The notes: generated by a model not told the origin, from the letters alone. A stretch of DNA of 64,000 bases from Thioalkalivibrio thiocyanodenitrificans ARhD 1 (GCF_000378965.1 NZ_KB900536.1:1790052-1854051); one strand, 5' to 3'. Counted from the stretch's first letter, positions 45,525 through 58,039 are shown. Made by a program: numbers and translations.

Positions 45525-46112
45525 CTACTCCCGCACAGCCAGCGCCACGGTATATTCGCGACCCTGCTTGAGCTTGTCGTAATTGCCGAACACGTCCTTG
45601 AACCCCCGCTCGATGAAGCGGCGCAGTCCGGTAATGGTCACCACGTACAGGCGGCCGCCCGGGTGCAGATGCTCGAAGGCGTCGTACAGGTAAAGATGGA
45701 GCAGTTCCTTGCCCACCTTGGCGGGCAGGTTGGAGGCCACCAGGTTGAAGCGGCGGTCACCTACAGCGCTGAAGCCATTGCTCAGAAACGCTTCGGCATT
45801 GTGGATGCCGTTGAGCCGGGCGTTCCGGGCGCTGTAGTCCACCGCCACGTAATCCTTGTCCACCAGGCAGGTGCGGCCACGGGGCGCCAGGCGCGCGAGG
45901 ACCAGCCCGATGGGCCCGTAGCCGCATCCCAGGTCCAGGCAGTCATCGGCCTCGTCCACGTGCACATGATCCAGCAGCAGGCGCGTACCCCCGTCGATCC
46001 CCCGCGGCGAGAACAGACCCCAGGTGCTGTGGAAAGTGAGCCGGTGCCCGCACAGGGTGTCGCTGAAGACGATGTCCTCACGCAGGCTGGAGATGTATTC
46101 GTCGCGAAGCAT
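45525..46112 (-). CDS. RsmC-like class I SAM methyltransferase
   Basis: 195-residue methyltransferase of the small-domain (MTS) type related to RsmC/RlmG. SAM-binding motif I is CLDLGCGYGPIGLVLA, followed by VDKDYVAVDYSARNA. The catalytic N-P-P-[YF] position reads SNLPAKVGKE, a departure from the usual motif. Substrate is probably rRNA or another nucleic acid base, by family. It is followed by repeat sequence, and its ATG lies ten bases from a TTCAAGA element. Confidence 0.8.
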   Translation of the reverse strand: MLRDEYISSLREDIVFSDTLCGHRLTFHSTWGLFSPRGIDGGTRLLLDHVHVDEADDCLDLGCGYGPIGLVLARLAPRGRTCLVDKDYVAVDYSARNARLNGIHNAEAFLSNGFSAVGDRRFNLVASNLPAKVGKELLHLYLYDAFEHLHPGGRLYVVTITGLRRFIERGFKDVFGNYDKLKQGREYTVALAVRE

Positions 46113-46121
46113 GTCAAAGGT

Positions 46122-46178
46122 GATTCAAGATTCAAGGGGGGATGCGCCCCGGCACCGTTCCCCTTTGAATCTTGAATT
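46122..46178. repeat. ATTCAAG inverted word element
   Basis: GATTCAAGATTCAAGGGGGG (46122-46141) and CCCCTTTGAATCTTGAATT-type partner (46160-46178) face each other across an 18-base core in the purK-methyltransferase gap. The vocabulary is shared with 48898-49009. Confidence 0.8.
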
Positions 46179-46185
46179 GCCCTCA

Positions 46186-47307
46186 TTAGAGTGCATCGAA
46201 GATTGCCTCCGCTTCGGCGATCACCCGTTCCAGATCATCCCCCAGTACGCAGAAATGCCCCATCTTGCGGCCGGGGCGGGCCTCGGCCTTGCCATAGAGG
46301 TGCAGCTTGGCCGCGGGGTGCCGGAACAGCGCGGACCAGTCCGGCTCGCCGCCGGCCCACAAGTCCCCCAGCAGGTTGACCATCACCACCGGCGAAAGAA
46401 GGCGGGTGTCGCCAAAGGGCAATCCACAGACGGCGCGTACCTGCTGCTCGAACTGGGAAGTGACGCAGGCGTCCAGTGTGAAGTGGCCGCTGTTGTGCGG
46501 CCGGGGGGCGATCTCGTTGACCAGCAGTTCGCCCGCCGTGGTGATAAAAAACTCTACCGCCATCAGTCCGACGTAATCCATGGCCTCCGCAAGGCGCATG
46601 GCCGCCTGGCGAGCCGCCTCCACCAGCTCGCCCGGGGCACGGGCCGGCACGATGCTCGTGTGCAGAATGCCGCTCCGGTGGACATTCTCCGCCACCGGGT
46701 AGCTCCGGGTCGAGCCATCCACGCCCCGGGACAACACCACGGAGATCTCCATGGCCAGATCCACCCGGCGTTCCAGTACACTGGGCACGCTCCCGAGGTC
46801 CGCGAAGGCGCGCCGGGCCGCCTCGGGCGAATCCACCGGGATCTGGCCCTTGCCGTCGTAGCCCAGGGCGGCACGCTTGAGGATGGCGGGCGCGCCCACC
46901 TGCGCAAACGCGTCGTCCAGCTCAACCGCCTCGCCCACCACCCGGAAAGGCGCGGTCGGCAGACCCAAGGACTGGATAAATGTCTTTTCACGCCCGCGAT
47001 CCTGGGTGCGCAGCAGGCACGCGGCGGACGGACGCACCGGCAGGCTTTGCGCCAGCGTCTCCAGTGTGTCGGCCGGGATGTTCTCGAACTCGGTGGTCAC
47101 AGCCGCGCAACGGCCCGCCATCTGCTCCAGGGCCCAGGCATCGCCGTAGGCCGCATGCAGGTGCTCGTCGGCCATGCGCCCGGCAGGGCTGCCGGTATCG
47201 GGGTCCAGCACCAGCACCCGGTACCCCAGGGTGCGTGCAGCCACGGTAAACATGCGGCCCAGCTGGCCGCCCCCCAGCATACCGAGTGTCTCGCCGGGGA
47301 GGATCAC
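46186..47307 (-). CDS. purK: N5-carboxyaminoimidazole ribonucleotide synthase
   Basis: 373-residue ATP-grasp enzyme of purine synthesis. The N-terminal [11 protein letters not shown], the ATP-site [14 protein letters not shown] and the catalytic [12 protein letters not shown] are intact. The GTG start overlaps the purE stop by four bases, so the product pair is co-translated, with purE first. Confidence 0.97.
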   Translation of the reverse strand: MILPGETLGMLGGGQLGRMFTVAARTLGYRVLVLDPDTGSPAGRMADEHLHAAYGDAWALEQMAGRCAAVTTEFENIPADTLETLAQSLPVRPSAACLLRTQDRGREKTFIQSLGLPTAPFRVVGEAVELDDAFAQVGAPAILKRAALGYDGKGQIPVDSPEAARRAFADLGSVPSVLERRVDLAMEISVVLSRGVDGSTRSYPVAENVHRSGILHTSIVPARAPGELVEAARQAAMRLAEAMDYVGLMAVEFFITTAGELLVNEIAPRPHNSGHFTLDACVTSQFEQQVRAVCGLPFGDTRLLSPVVMVNLLGDLWAGGEPDWSALFRHPAAKLHLYGKAEARPGRKMGHFCVLGDDLERVIAEAEAIFDAL

Positions 47308-47804
47308 GGCACCGGAGGCAGCTGCATGGCGAGCACCTGCTCCGAAAGCTCGCGACGGTACTCGGCCAGCCGGGCCACCAGTTCAGGATCGTGCCCGGCC
47401 AGCATCGAGACTGCGAACAGGCCGGCGTTGGCGGCGCCCGACTCGCCGATGGCAAAAGTCGCCACCGGGATGCCCTTGGGCATCTGCACGATGGAAAGCA
47501 GAGAATCCTGCCCCTGAAGATGCCGCGACGGCACCGGCACCCCCAGCACGGGCAGCGTGGTCTTGGAAGCCAGCATCCCGGGAAGATGCGCCGCACCCCC
47601 GGCACCGGCGATGATGCATTTCAACCCCCGACCCCGGGCGCCCTCGGCATACTCGAACAGCAGATCCGGGGTGCGATGGGCGGAGACCACCCGCGCCTCG
47701 TAGGGCACGCCGAAGGCCTTCAACTGGTCCACGGCATGGGCCATGACCGGCCAGTCGCTCTGACTGCCCATGACGACGCCGACAATTGGGGATTCGTTGG
47801 ACAT
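47304..47804 (-). CDS. purE: N5-CAIR mutase
   Basis: 166-residue class I Pur[29 protein letters not shown] and [15 protein letters not shown] form the active site, including the mutase His in SAHRTP. It is coupled to purK. A degenerate repeat lies between it and the divergent purC. Confidence 0.98.
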   Translation of the reverse strand: MSNESPIVGVVMGSQSDWPVMAHAVDQLKAFGVPYEARVVSAHRTPDLLFEYAEGARGRGLKCIIAGAGGAAHLPGMLASKTTLPVLGVPVPSRHLQGQDSLLSIVQMPKGIPVATFAIGESGAANAGLFAVSMLAGHDPELVARLAEYRRELSEQVLAMQLPPVP

Positions 47805-47849
47805 GTTCGCTTGTGCGGCAGAGTGAAGGATCGCTAAGGATAACCCATT

Positions 47850-47958
47850 GAATTGCGAAGTGGGAATTGAGAATCGGGAAGGAGAACCGAGGATGCAGGC
47901 AATCCCGCACCGGCCGATTCCCGCATCACCCCCCGGTTGCCACTTCCCAATTGACCCC
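47850..47958. repeat. AAGTGGGAATTGA inverted element, degenerate
   Basis: GAAGTGGGAATTGAGAATCGGG (near 47857) faces CGATTCCCGC and CCACTTCCCAATTGA (47940-47953) in the purE-purC gap. Matching is partial, so this is a weaker member. Confidence 0.5.
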
Positions 47959-48009
47959 CTCCCCCTTCACAATCGGATGTACACACGCAACTGCCGCCGA
48001 TAAAGCCGA

Positions 48010-48900
48010 ATGTCCGAGCCCCTGTTTGAAAGCCACCTTGCGTCCCTGCCCCTGGTCCATCGGGGCAAGGTGCGTGACCTGTATGCGGTGGGAGACCATC
48101 ACCTTCTGATCGTCACCACGGACCGGATCTCCGCCTTCGACGTGATACTGCCCACACCCATTCCGGGCAAGGGCGAGGTACTCACCCGCATCTCCGAGTT
48201 CTGGTTCAGGAAGCTGGAGTCCATCGTGCCCAATCAGCTGGCGGACATGGGCCTTGCCGAGGCCGTGTCCGACATCGCCGAACGCGCCCCGCTGGAAGGA
48301 CGCAGTCTGGTGGTGAAACGCCTGAAGGCACTGCCCATTGAGGCCGTGGTGCGGGGTTACCTGATCGGGTCCGGCTGGAAGGACTATCAGGCCACCGGCC
48401 GGGTCTGCGGACTGCCTTTGCCGGAAGGGCTTCAGATGGCCGACCGGTTGCCCGAGCCCATCTACACCCCGGCCACCAAGGCGGCGGTGGGCGAGCATGA
48501 CGAGAACGTGGATTTCGACTATACCGCCGAGCTGGTCGGCCCGGAGCTGGCCGCCCAGGTGCGTCAGACGGCGCTGTCCCTCTACAACACGGCGGCGGCC
48601 CATGCCTTGGAACGGGGCATTATCATTGCCGACACCAAGTTCGAGTTCGGTCTGGACGACGAGGGTGAACTGCACCTGATTGACGAGGCCCTCACCCCCG
48701 ACTCCTCCCGGTTCTGGCCCGCGGACACCTACCGCCCAGGCATCAGCCCGCCCTCCTTCGACAAACAGTTCGTGCGCGATTATCTCGAGACCCTTGACTG
48801 GGACAAGAAGGCCCCGGGCCCGGAACTGCCGCCGGAGGTGGTACAGAAGACCGCCGAGAAGTACCGCGAAGCGCTACAGCGGCTAACGGACGAGGGCTGA
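48010..48900 (+). CDS. purC: SAICAR synthetase
   Basis: 296-residue enzyme joining aspartate to [17 protein letters not shown] opens the ATP site, [20 protein letters not shown] and [12 protein letters not shown] follow, and DTKFEFG and [13 protein letters not shown] close it. The length is that of the longer yeast-like class rather than the 237-residue E. coli class. It is divergent from purE-purK. Its stop codon forms the first bases of a TTCAAGA repeat element. Confidence 0.97.
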   Translation: MSEPLFESHLASLPLVHRGKVRDLYAVGDHHLLIVTTDRISAFDVILPTPIPGKGEVLTRISEFWFRKLESIVPNQLADMGLAEAVSDIAERAPLEGRSLVVKRLKALPIEAVVRGYLIGSGWKDYQATGRVCGLPLPEGLQMADRLPEPIYTPATKAAVGEHDENVDFDYTAELVGPELAAQVRQTALSLYNTAAAHALERGIIIADTKFEFGLDDEGELHLIDEALTPDSSRFWPADTYRPGISPPSFDKQFVRDYLETLDWDKKAPGPELPPEVVQKTAEKYREALQRLTDEG

Positions 48901-49009
48901 TTCAAGATTCAAAATTCAAAGGGGTACACGTCTCGTGCCATCACCACACCCGTTCAACCCAACCATCCCCTTGAACCTTGAACCTTGAACCTTGAACCTT
49001 GAACCTTGA
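48898..49009. repeat. TTGAACC heptamer element between purC and bioD
   Basis: The left arm has TGATTCAAGATTCAAAATTC (48898 on). The right arm has five perfect TTGAACC units (48971-49005) and runs into the bioD ATG at 49010. The arms end in GGGG and CCCC and flank a core of about 40 bases. Confidence 0.9.
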
Positions 49010-49690
<681 letters not shown>

Positions 49691-49756
49691 TCTATCGGTC
49701 ACCGGCGGTTCGGCCCGGGGTCGGGCCTCCTACAAGCGGATCGCCCACAGCGCCCT

Positions 49757-49790
49757 CCTTGCCACTTGAGACTTGCCACTAGCCACTGCC
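49757..49790. repeat. CAAGTGGC word array abutting the CPCC gene stop
   Basis: CCTTGCCACTTGAGACTTGCC followed by ACTAGCCACTGCC. It ends at the base before the complement of the CPCC gene stop codon. Only one arm is seen; the 66 bases up to bioD show no partner. Confidence 0.75.
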
Positions 49791-50189
49791 TCACCCAGCC
49801 ACCCGCCGCCAGTACCGCTCGCTCCAGTAATACAGCACCGTGGTATCCCGGGTCGGATAAGTGTCTGCATAATCAATACCCCGGGCAGGCATCTCGACAT
49901 TGTCCCGCGCGGGATCCAGGGGACGCCAGGTACTGTCGCGGTGTTCGCCTACCGGGCGGCGCCCCATGCCCTCATGACGTCGTTCGGCAACCCCGAACTG
50001 CACGAAGTTCTGCTGCGCGCGCTCGAGTGAAACGCTGTTGGGCCCGCCGGGCATGAGCGGGAAACGCAGCTGCACCAGGTTGTCCTCCCAGCAGCAGATG
50101 GGGCAGCGATGGTGGCTGCCGGGCTGCATGTCGAACACCCGGTAGCCGCATACCGGACAGGGGAACCTCGCTTCACCGACCTTGATCAT
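49791..50189 (-). CDS. CPCC-family cysteine-rich protein
   Basis: 132-residue protein with an N-terminal zinc-ribbon-like cluster: Cys11, Cys14, Cys29, Cys32 and Cys33 (FPCPVCGYRVF ... RCPICCWED), the signature of the Cys_rich_CPCC family. The segment NSVSLERAQQNFVQFG is also conserved. Function is unknown; some members are linked to antitoxin or immunity-like roles, but that cannot be shown here. The start codon lies two bases from a heptamer array, and the stop codon abuts another repeat. Confidence 0.82.
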   Translation of the reverse strand: MIKVGEARFPCPVCGYRVFDMQPGSHHRCPICCWEDNLVQLRFPLMPGGPNSVSLERAQQNFVQFGVAERRHEGMGRRPVGEHRDSTWRPLDPARDNVEMPARGIDYADTYPTRDTTVLYYWSERYWRRVAG

Positions 50190-50191
50190 GA

Positions 50192-50397
50192 TTGTCAGTT
50201 GTTGTCAGTTGTCAGTTGTCAGTTGTCAGTTGTCAGTTGTCAGTTGTCAGTTGTCAGTTGTCAGTTGTCAGTTGTCAGTTGTCAGTTGTCAGTTGTCAGT
50301 TGTCAGTTGTCAGTTGTCAGTTGTCAGTTGTCAGGAGCGTAATCGGCCCCGGAGGCATGTCAACGGGTCTTTACAACGGACCACTGACAACTGACAA
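50192..50397. repeat. TTGTCAG array: 19 perfect tandem heptamers
   Basis: One TTGTCAG (50192-50198), a three-base break, then 19 uninterrupted copies (50202-50334). After a 47-base core come inverted partners GGACCACTGACAACTGACAA (50378-50397). It lies between the start of the CPCC gene and the terminator of fba. There is no spacer structure, so it is not a CRISPR. Confidence 0.97.
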
Positions 50398-50428
50398 AAA
50401 AGGCACAAGGGCGAACCCCTGTGCCTTT
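50396..50428 (-). terminator. Intrinsic terminator of fba
   Basis: On the minus strand, GGCACAGGGG-TTCG-CCCTTGTGCC is followed by six T residues. It overlaps the last bases of the heptamer element. Confidence 0.88.
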
Positions 50429-50473
50429 CAGTGCGACCGATGCGGGGCGCATGCCCCGCACGGTTGCGGGTCT

Positions 50474-51538
50474 TTAGTTGACCTTCGGATCCAGCTCGCC
50501 GCTCTTGTATCGGGCGGTCATTTCCTCGAGGGAGAGGGGCTTGATCTTGGAGGCCATGCCGGCGCAGCCGAAGGCCTCGTAGCGGGCCTTGCAGATATCC
50601 TTCATGGCCACGGTGGAGGCCTTGAGGAACTTGCGCGGGTCGAACTCCTTGGGGTTCTCCGCCAGGAACTTGCGGATTGCCCCGGTGGAGGCCATGCGCA
50701 GGTCGGTGTCGATGTTGACCTTGCGCACGCCGTGCTTGATGCCTTCCTGGATTTCCTCGACCGGCACGCCGTAGGTCTGACCCATGTCACCGCCGTACGT
50801 GTTGATGATCTCCAGCCAATCCTGGGGCACGGAAGAGGAGCCGTGCATCACCAGATGGGTGTTGGGGATGCGCGCATGGATCTCCTTGATGCGCTGTATG
50901 GCCAGGATGTCGCCGGTAGGCGGACGGGTGAACTTGTAGGCGCCGTGGGAGGTGCCGATGGCAATCGCCAGGGCGTCCACACTGGTCTGCTTGACGAAGT
51001 CCGCGGCCTCGTCCGGGTCGGTGAGCAGCTGGGAGTGATCCAGCTTGCCTTCCGCACCGGAGCCATCCTCTTCCCCGGCCATGCCCGTCTCCAGACTGCC
51101 CAGGCAACCCAGCTCGCCTTCCACGGAAACACCCAGGGCGTGGGCCATCTCGGAGACCTTGCGGGTCACATCCACGTTGTATTCATAGGTGGACGGCGTC
51201 TTCATGTCGGCCATCAGGGAACCGTCCATCATCACCGAGGTGAAACCGGACTGGATGGAACGGAAGCACACGGCGGGTTCGGCGCCGTGATCCTGGTGCA
51301 GCACAATGGGGATGTGCGGATACTGCTCCACCGCGGCAATGATCAGGTGGCGCAGAAAAGGCTCGCCAGCATACTTTCGGGCGCCCGCGGAGGCCTGGAT
51401 GATCACCGGGGAGTCCACCTCGTCGGCGGCCTGCATGACCGCGTGCACCTGTTCCATGTTGTTGGCGTTGTATGCGGGCATGCCATAGCCGTGTTCGGCG
51501 GCATGATCCAGCAGCTGTCTCAGAGATATCAGGGCCAT
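50474..51538 (-). CDS. fba: Class II fructose-1,6-bisphosphate aldolase
   Basis: 354-residue zinc aldolase of glycolysis, gluconeogenesis and the Calvin cycle, of the CbbA type. Zinc and substrate residues are in [10 protein letters not shown] (His84), [19 protein letters not shown] and [10 protein letters not shown] strong ATAGGAGGT site precedes the ATG. It is last in the tkt-gap-pgk-pyk-fba run, typical of autotrophic proteobacteria. Confidence 0.97.
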   Translation of the reverse strand: MALISLRQLLDHAAEHGYGMPAYNANNMEQVHAVMQAADEVDSPVIIQASAGARKYAGEPFLRHLIIAAVEQYPHIPIVLHQDHGAEPAVCFRSIQSGFTSVMMDGSLMADMKTPSTYEYNVDVTRKVSEMAHALGVSVEGELGCLGSLETGMAGEEDGSGAEGKLDHSQLLTDPDEAADFVKQTSVDALAIAIGTSHGAYKFTRPPTGDILAIQRIKEIHARIPNTHLVMHGSSSVPQDWLEIINTYGGDMGQTYGVPVEEIQEGIKHGVRKVNIDTDLRMASTGAIRKFLAENPKEFDPRKFLKASTVAMKDICKARYEAFGCAGMASKIKPLSLEEMTARYKSGELDPKVN

Positions 51539-51639
51539 ACAGACCTCCTATGTGTTACGTTTTGCGATTGTGTCCGAATCGGTATCAGGTGTTCGATTAT
51601 AGACGCAGATTCCGCGGGCCGGACCTCGGGGAAATCCCC

Positions 51640-53082
51640 TCAGGCACCGTATTCCAGAAGCTCTCCCACCCGCACGATCTTCATGGCATTGGTGCCACCC
51701 ATGGCACCGGCCAGGTCTCCCTTGGTGATGATCACAAGGTCTCCATCCTTGACGATGCCCTCGCTGATCAGCAGCTCCACCACCTGGCGGTTGGTTTCCG
51801 CATGGCTGGTCTGCACTGCCTCGAAGGCAACGGGATAGACGCCCCGGTAGAGGGTCAGTTTTCTACGCGTGTGCTGGTGGCGCGTCAAGCCGTAGATGGG
51901 GATGCCGGAACTGATGCGTGACATCCACAGCGCTGTCGAACCTGATTCGGTGAGCGCAGCGATGGCACGCACATCCAGGTGGTTGGCCGTGTACATGGTT
52001 GCCATGGCGATGCCCTCGTCCACCCGCTCGAAGCGGCTGTCCATACGATGATGGGAAACACGCGCGCTGCGCTGGCGTTCGGCCGCCTCGCAAATGCGGC
52101 CCATGGCGGCCACCACCTTGACCGGATAACGACCGGTGGCCGTCTCTCCCGACAGCATCACTGCATCGGTACCGTCGAGCACCGCGTTGGCCACGTCAAA
52201 GACCTCGGCGCGGGTGGGAATCTGATTCAGGATCATGGATTCCATCATCTGGGTGGCGGTGATCACCACCCGGTTGAGGGTGCGGGCACGATTGATCAGG
52301 GTCTTCTGCACACCCGGCAACTCGGCATCGCCGATCTCCACGCCCAGATCACCGCGCGCAATCATGATGGCGTCCGCGGCCATGATGATCTCCTCGATGG
52401 CCTCCAGCGCCTCGGAACGCTCGATCTTGGCGCAGATGGCGCCGTGGCCGCCAGCCTCGCGGAGCAGGTCCCGGGCCAGGTGAACGTCATCGGCGGAGCG
52501 TGGGAACGACACCGCCAGATAATCCACGCTCAGTTCCGCGGCCAGGCGGATATCCTCGCGGTCCTTGTCGGTGATTGCCGGTGCCGACAGACCGCCGCCC
52601 ATGCGGTTGATACCCTTGTTGTTGGACAGCGCGCCGCCCACCGTGACACGGGTATGAATGACACCGCCCTCGACACGTTCCACGTCGAGGACGACGCGCC
52701 CGTCGTCCAGGAGCAGGGTGTCACCGGCATACACATCGTCAGGCAGTTCTTTGTAGGTCAGCCCCACCCGCCCCCGGTCGCCCGCATCCTCGCCCAGGGC
52801 CGCATCGAGCACGAACGCGTCGCCCTCGTTGAGCTCCACCTCCCCCTCGGCGAATCGGGCAATGCGGATCTTGGGGCCCTGGAGATCTCCCAGTACGCCC
52901 ACCACGCGGCCCGCGGCGTCCGCAGCCTTGCGCAACGCCTCCACGCGGCGGCGGTGCTCCTCGGCCTGGCCGTGGGAGAAGTTGATGCGCGCCACGTCCA
53001 TTCCGGCGTGTACCAGCCTCTCGAGTACCCCCGGTCCGTCGGTCGCAGGTCCCAGGGTGGCTACGATCTTTGTTCTTCTCAT
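51640..53082 (-). CDS. pyk: Pyruvate kinase
   Basis: 480-residue enzyme making pyruvate and ATP from phosphoenolpyruvate. The start MRRTKIVATLGPATDG, the cation and active-site segment ICAKIERSEALEAI and MIARGDLGVEI are intact, and the signature VMLSGETATGRYPVK is present. The C-terminal allosteric domain is complete. It lies between pgk and fba. Confidence 0.97.
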   Translation of the reverse strand: MRRTKIVATLGPATDGPGVLERLVHAGMDVARINFSHGQAEEHRRRVEALRKAADAAGRVVGVLGDLQGPKIRIARFAEGEVELNEGDAFVLDAALGEDAGDRGRVGLTYKELPDDVYAGDTLLLDDGRVVLDVERVEGGVIHTRVTVGGALSNNKGINRMGGGLSAPAITDKDREDIRLAAELSVDYLAVSFPRSADDVHLARDLLREAGGHGAICAKIERSEALEAIEEIIMAADAIMIARGDLGVEIGDAELPGVQKTLINRARTLNRVVITATQMMESMILNQIPTRAEVFDVANAVLDGTDAVMLSGETATGRYPVKVVAAMGRICEAAERQRSARVSHHRMDSRFERVDEGIAMATMYTANHLDVRAIAALTESGSTALWMSRISSGIPIYGLTRHQHTRRKLTLYRGVYPVAFEAVQTSHAETNRQVVELLISEGIVKDGDLVIITKGDLAGAMGGTNAMKIVRVGELLEYGA

Positions 53083-53154
53083 GAGACAGTTCCCGGCTCG
53101 CCCGTCCAGTGACAGTGGCCGGGCGATCGCCCGGCCGGTTGCCGCGAACAGGCG

Positions 53155-54333
53155 TCAGCCCTTGGCACGCGCTTCCAGCATGGCCACGGCCGGCAGCTGT
53201 TTGCCTTCCAGGAATTCCAGGAATGCCCCGCCGCCGGTGGAGATGTAGGAGATGCGGGAAGCCAGACCGTACTTGTCGATGGCCGCCAGGGTGTCGCCGC
53301 CGCCGGCGATCGAGAAGGCGTCGCTGTCGGCGATGGCCTCACCCAGCGCCCTGGTTCCGGCCGCGAACTGGTCGAACTCGAACACGCCCACGGGACCGTT
53401 CCAGACGATGGTGCCGGCCTTCTTGAGCAGGTCAGCATAGGAGGCGGCGGTGTCCGGACCCACATCGAAGATCATGTCGTCATCGGAAACGTCGGCCACG
53501 GCCTTGATCTCGGCCGGAGTCGACTCGGAGAACGCCTTTCCCGTCACCACGTCAGTAGGCACGGGGATGTCGCCGCCTTTCTCCTTTGCGGCCGTCATGA
53601 GGCGCTTCGCCTCGTCCACCAGATCCGCCTCGTACAGGGACTTGCCCACCGGATGACCCTGGGCGGCAATGAAAGTGTTGGCGATACCGCCGCCCACGAT
53701 GAGCTGGTCCACCACACCGGAGAGGGATTCCAGCACCGTGAGTTTGGTGGAGACCTTGGACCCGCCCACGATGGCCACCAGGGGCCGCTTCGGGTTGCCC
53801 AGGGCCTTGCCGAGCGCTTCCAGTTCAGCAGCCAGAAGCGGACCGGCGCAGGCGGTCGTTGCGTACTGGCCGGCGCCGTGCGTGGAGGCCTGGGCGCGGT
53901 GGGCGGTGCCGAAGGCGTCCATCACATAGACATCACACAGGGCCGCGTACCTACGCGACAGGTCCTCGTCGTTCTTCTTCTCGCCCTTGTTGAAGCGCAC
54001 GTTCTCGAGCATGACCACCTCGCCTTCGGCCACGTCCACGCCGTCGAGATAGTCACGCACCAGGCGCACTTCACTGCCCAGCAGGCCGGAGAGGTGATCG
54101 GCCACGGGCTTGAGGGAATTCTCCTCGCTGAACACGCCCTCTTCCGGGCGGCCCAGATGAGACATGAGCATCACCATCGCGCCCGCCTTCATGGCGTGCT
54201 CGATGGTGGGCAGGCTTGCGCGAATGCGGGCATCCGAGGTGACCTTGCCGTCCTTGACGGGTACGTTCAGATCCTCGCGGATGAGCACCCGCTTTCCGGC
54301 CAGATCCAGGTCGGTCATCTTGATGACGGACAT
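53155..54333 (-). CDS. pgk: Phosphoglycerate kinase
   Basis: 392-residue enzyme of glycolysis and the Calvin cycle. [27 protein letters not shown], the nucleotide motif [13 protein letters not shown] and GGGDTLAAI identify it. ATG 54333 ([10 protein letters not shown]) is preferred; longer in-frame codons arise from repeat sequence. It lies between gap and pyk, with a GCGTGAGG element before it. Confidence 0.97.
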   Translation of the reverse strand: MSVIKMTDLDLAGKRVLIREDLNVPVKDGKVTSDARIRASLPTIEHAMKAGAMVMLMSHLGRPEEGVFSEENSLKPVADHLSGLLGSEVRLVRDYLDGVDVAEGEVVMLENVRFNKGEKKNDEDLSRRYAALCDVYVMDAFGTAHRAQASTHGAGQYATTACAGPLLAAELEALGKALGNPKRPLVAIVGGSKVSTKLTVLESLSGVVDQLIVGGGIANTFIAAQGHPVGKSLYEADLVDEAKRLMTAAKEKGGDIPVPTDVVTGKAFSESTPAEIKAVADVSDDDMIFDVGPDTAASYADLLKKAGTIVWNGPVGVFEFDQFAAGTRALGEAIADSDAFSIAGGGDTLAAIDKYGLASRISYISTGGGAFLEFLEGKQLPAVAMLEARAKG

Positions 54334-54345
54334 GTTTATCTCCGT

Positions 54346-54432
54346 AAGGGGTAAGGGGTAAGGCGTGAGGCGCAAGGAAGCGGGGGTGGCATCACCCCTC
54401 ACACTTCACGCCTCACGCCTCACGCCTCACGC
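54346..54432. repeat. GCGTGAGG / ACGCCTC inverted word element
   Basis: The left arm AAGGGGTAAGGGGTAAGGCG (54346 on, then TGAGGCG) faces a right arm of three ACGCCTC heptamers (54408-54432) between gap and pgk. The core is about 35 bases. It starts 12 bases before the pgk ATG and ends five bases past the gap stop. Confidence 0.85.
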
Positions 54433-54437
54433 ATGAC

Positions 54438-55442
<1,005 letters not shown>

Positions 55443-55517
55443 TCACTCTCCGTACTTTGCGTAGTGTGTTAAGAACTCCAGGGGCGTCCGCTCACGACCG
55501 CCCCTTGTGACCTTGAA

Positions 55518-57515
55518 TCAGGCCAGCACATCTTCCACGGCCCTGGCCACGTTATCCGCGGTGAAGCCGAACTCCTTCATCAGTGCATCGCCGGGGGCCG
55601 ACTCGCCGAAGCGATCGATACCCACTACGCGGCCATCGAGGCCCACGTACTTGAGCCAGAAGCCGGTCACGCCGGCCTCCACCGCTACCCGGGCACGCAC
55701 GGCCGCGGGCAGCACGGACTCCCGGTAGGCAGCGTCCTGGGCATCGAACACGTCGGTGCTGGGCATGGACACCACGCGCACCTTCCTGCCCTTGCCGGCG
55801 AGGGTCTCGGCGGCCTGCATGGCGATGGCCACCTCGGAGCCGGTGGCGATGATGATGGCGTCCGGCGTGCCGTCACTGTCCTTGAGGATGTAGCCGCCGC
55901 GAGCAATGCTGGCCACCTGCTCTGCGCTGCGCGCCTGGTGGGGCAGGCCCTGGCGCGAGAGGATCAGCGACGTGGGGCCGGCGGTGCGCTCAATACCCGC
56001 CTTCCAGGCCATGGCCGTTTCCACGGCGTCGCAGGGGCGCCAGAGCGACATGTTCGGGATGATGCGCAGGCTGCTTACCTGTTCAACCGGCTGGTGGGTG
56101 GGGCCGTCCTCCCCCAGGCCGATGGAATCGTGGGTGAGCACGTAGATGACCCGCTGCCGGGTGAGCGCGGACATGCGCATGCCGTTACGCGCATAGTCGG
56201 TGAAAATCAGGAAGGTGCCGCCGTAGGGGATGAATCCGCCGTGCAGGGCAACGCCGTTCATGATCGCGGCCATGCCGAACTCACGCACGCCGTAGAACAC
56301 GTAGTTGCCGTCACCGTCGCTCCTGCTGATGCCCTTGGAGCCCTTCCAGAGCGTCAGGTTGGAACCGGCCAGGTCCGCGGAGCCGCCCAGCAGTTCGGGC
56401 AGCGCCGGGGCATAACCGCCGATGGCGTTCTGGGAGGCCTTGCGGGAGGCCACCTTCTCGGCTTTCTCGACAGTCTCCCTGATGTAGGCACCGGCCTTCT
56501 CCTGCCAGTCGGCGGGCAGTTCTCCGGCCATGCGGCGCTTGAACTCGGCGGCCAGTTCCGGGTGGGCCTTTTCATACTCGGCGAAACGCTTGTCCCAGGC
56601 GGACTGGGCCTGTGCGCCCCTGTCCCGGGCGTTCCAGCCGGCATAGATGTCGTCGGGAATCACGAAGGGCTCGTGTGTCCAGCCGATGGTCTCGCGCACC
56701 ATCCTTATCTCATCGTCGCCCAGTGGCGCACCATGGCATTCCTCCTTGCCCTGCTTGTTGGGGGAACCCCAGCCGATCACCGTCTTGCAGCAGATGATGG
56801 ACGGCTTGTCGGTGACCTTGCGGGCCGCCTCGATGGCCTTCTTCACGGCCTCGCCGTCATGGCCGTCCACGTCGGCCACCACGTGCCAGCCATACGCCTC
56901 GAAGCGCTTCGGGGTATCGTCCGTGAACCAGCCCTCCACCTCGCCGTCGATGGATATGCCATTGTCGTCGTAGAAGGCGATCAGCTTGCCGAGCCCCAGC
57001 GTTCCGGCCAGGGAACAGGCCTCGTGGGAAATACCCTCCATGAGGCAGCCGTCACCCAGGAATACATACGTGTTGTGGTCCACCACCTCGTGGCCGTCAC
57101 GGTTGAAGTGCGCGGCGAGCGCCTTCTCGGCGATGGCCATGCCCACGGCGTTGGTGACACCCTGACCCAGGGGGCCGGTGGTGGTCTCGACACCCGGGGT
57201 GTACCCGTACTCGGGATGCCCGGGGGTCTTGGAGTGCAGCTGACGGAAGTTCCTGAGTTCATCCATGGGCAGGTCATAGCCCGAGAGATGCAGCAACGAG
57301 TACACCAGCATGGAGCCATGACCGTTGGACATGACGAAGCGGTCGCGGTCCGCCCACTTGGGGTTGGCGGGGTTGTGCTTCATGTATTCGTTCCACAGCA
57401 CCTCGGCGATATCGGCCATGCCCATGGGGGCGCCGGGGTGCCCGGAATTGGCCTTCTGGACCGCGTCCATACTGAGTGCACGGATGGCGTTGGCAAGATC
57501 TCTACGGGAAGGCAT
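55518..57515 (-). CDS. tkt: Transketolase
   Basis: 665-residue thiamine-diphosphate enzyme (E. coli 663) of the Calvin and pentose phosphate cycles. The ThDP motif is in [15 protein letters not shown] ... [18 protein letters not shown], the Pyr domain has [14 protein letters not shown], and [19 protein letters not shown] is the transketolase signature. ATG 57515 is preceded by TCAGGAGAACC. It begins the five-gene minus-strand run. Its upstream leader may be about 330 bases long. Confidence 0.98.
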   Translation of the reverse strand: MPSRRDLANAIRALSMDAVQKANSGHPGAPMGMADIAEVLWNEYMKHNPANPKWADRDRFVMSNGHGSMLVYSLLHLSGYDLPMDELRNFRQLHSKTPGHPEYGYTPGVETTTGPLGQGVTNAVGMAIAEKALAAHFNRDGHEVVDHNTYVFLGDGCLMEGISHEACSLAGTLGLGKLIAFYDDNGISIDGEVEGWFTDDTPKRFEAYGWHVVADVDGHDGEAVKKAIEAARKVTDKPSIICCKTVIGWGSPNKQGKEECHGAPLGDDEIRMVRETIGWTHEPFVIPDDIYAGWNARDRGAQAQSAWDKRFAEYEKAHPELAAEFKRRMAGELPADWQEKAGAYIRETVEKAEKVASRKASQNAIGGYAPALPELLGGSADLAGSNLTLWKGSKGISRSDGDGNYVFYGVREFGMAAIMNGVALHGGFIPYGGTFLIFTDYARNGMRMSALTRQRVIYVLTHDSIGLGEDGPTHQPVEQVSSLRIIPNMSLWRPCDAVETAMAWKAGIERTAGPTSLILSRQGLPHQARSAEQVASIARGGYILKDSDGTPDAIIIATGSEVAIAMQAAETLAGKGRKVRVVSMPSTDVFDAQDAAYRESVLPAAVRARVAVEAGVTGFWLKYVGLDGRVVGIDRFGESAPGDALMKEFGFTADNVARAVEDVLA

Positions 57516-58039
57516 AAAGGTTCTCCTGACTTGATGTCCAAAGATCAAAAACGGTATTCCGATCCGCGGCGCCCGGTTTCTTGTTCGTTATACGTCCGGA
57601 ATGGATCCGGTCAGGCGTCCGCGCGCGCTCCGCATGCTCGCGAAACCACACTCGTTATCCGGCTTCTGGGGAACGGTCTCGCCAGGACGTCCTGCCCCTC
57701 GAGGCGAAAGGGTCGGCGCGTTACCGGGCCCGGATGAAGGCTTACAGCGCGGTGCATTTTCCCCGAGAGCACCATACGGGGCAAGCCTGAGAGCGCGCCA
57801 CGGCGTTGCCGGCGGCGGCAGCCGGAATGCCGATGCAGCCACGATTACTCCATATAAAACAATGATTTTATTGGCCAAATAATGGCCTGTGCCGACAGTC
57901 ACCACCGGGCCCATACCCCCCTTTTGGGGGGGTCAAAGATGCACCCGGACCCGGAAATCGGCTACAATTCCGGCTCTTTTGGTCCCCGACACCCGGCCCA
58001 CAGCGTGGCCAACCCAACCTCCGGAGCCCCCGCAGCGGC
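57516..58039. other. Divergent tkt-metK intergenic region
   Basis: 524 bases without a convincing gene. It contains an AT-rich island (57840-57885) with a possible minus-strand promoter for tkt (TTGGCC at 57878-57873, TATATG at 57856-57851, 16-base spacing). A CCCCCC-TTTT-GGGGGG hairpin lies near 57917, and a TACAAT box at 57963-57968 may serve metK, although no -35 matches. No repeat vocabulary is seen here. Confidence 0.4.

Noticed and set aside
50192-50340. CRISPR array
   Set aside because: The repeats are contiguous heptamers without spacers and no cas genes are present.
50192-51838. Long plus-strand frame beginning in the heptamer array and running antisense to fba
   Set aside because: The 7-base period keeps frames open through the array, and the rest is the antisense shadow of fba. 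There is no ribosome site and no family match.
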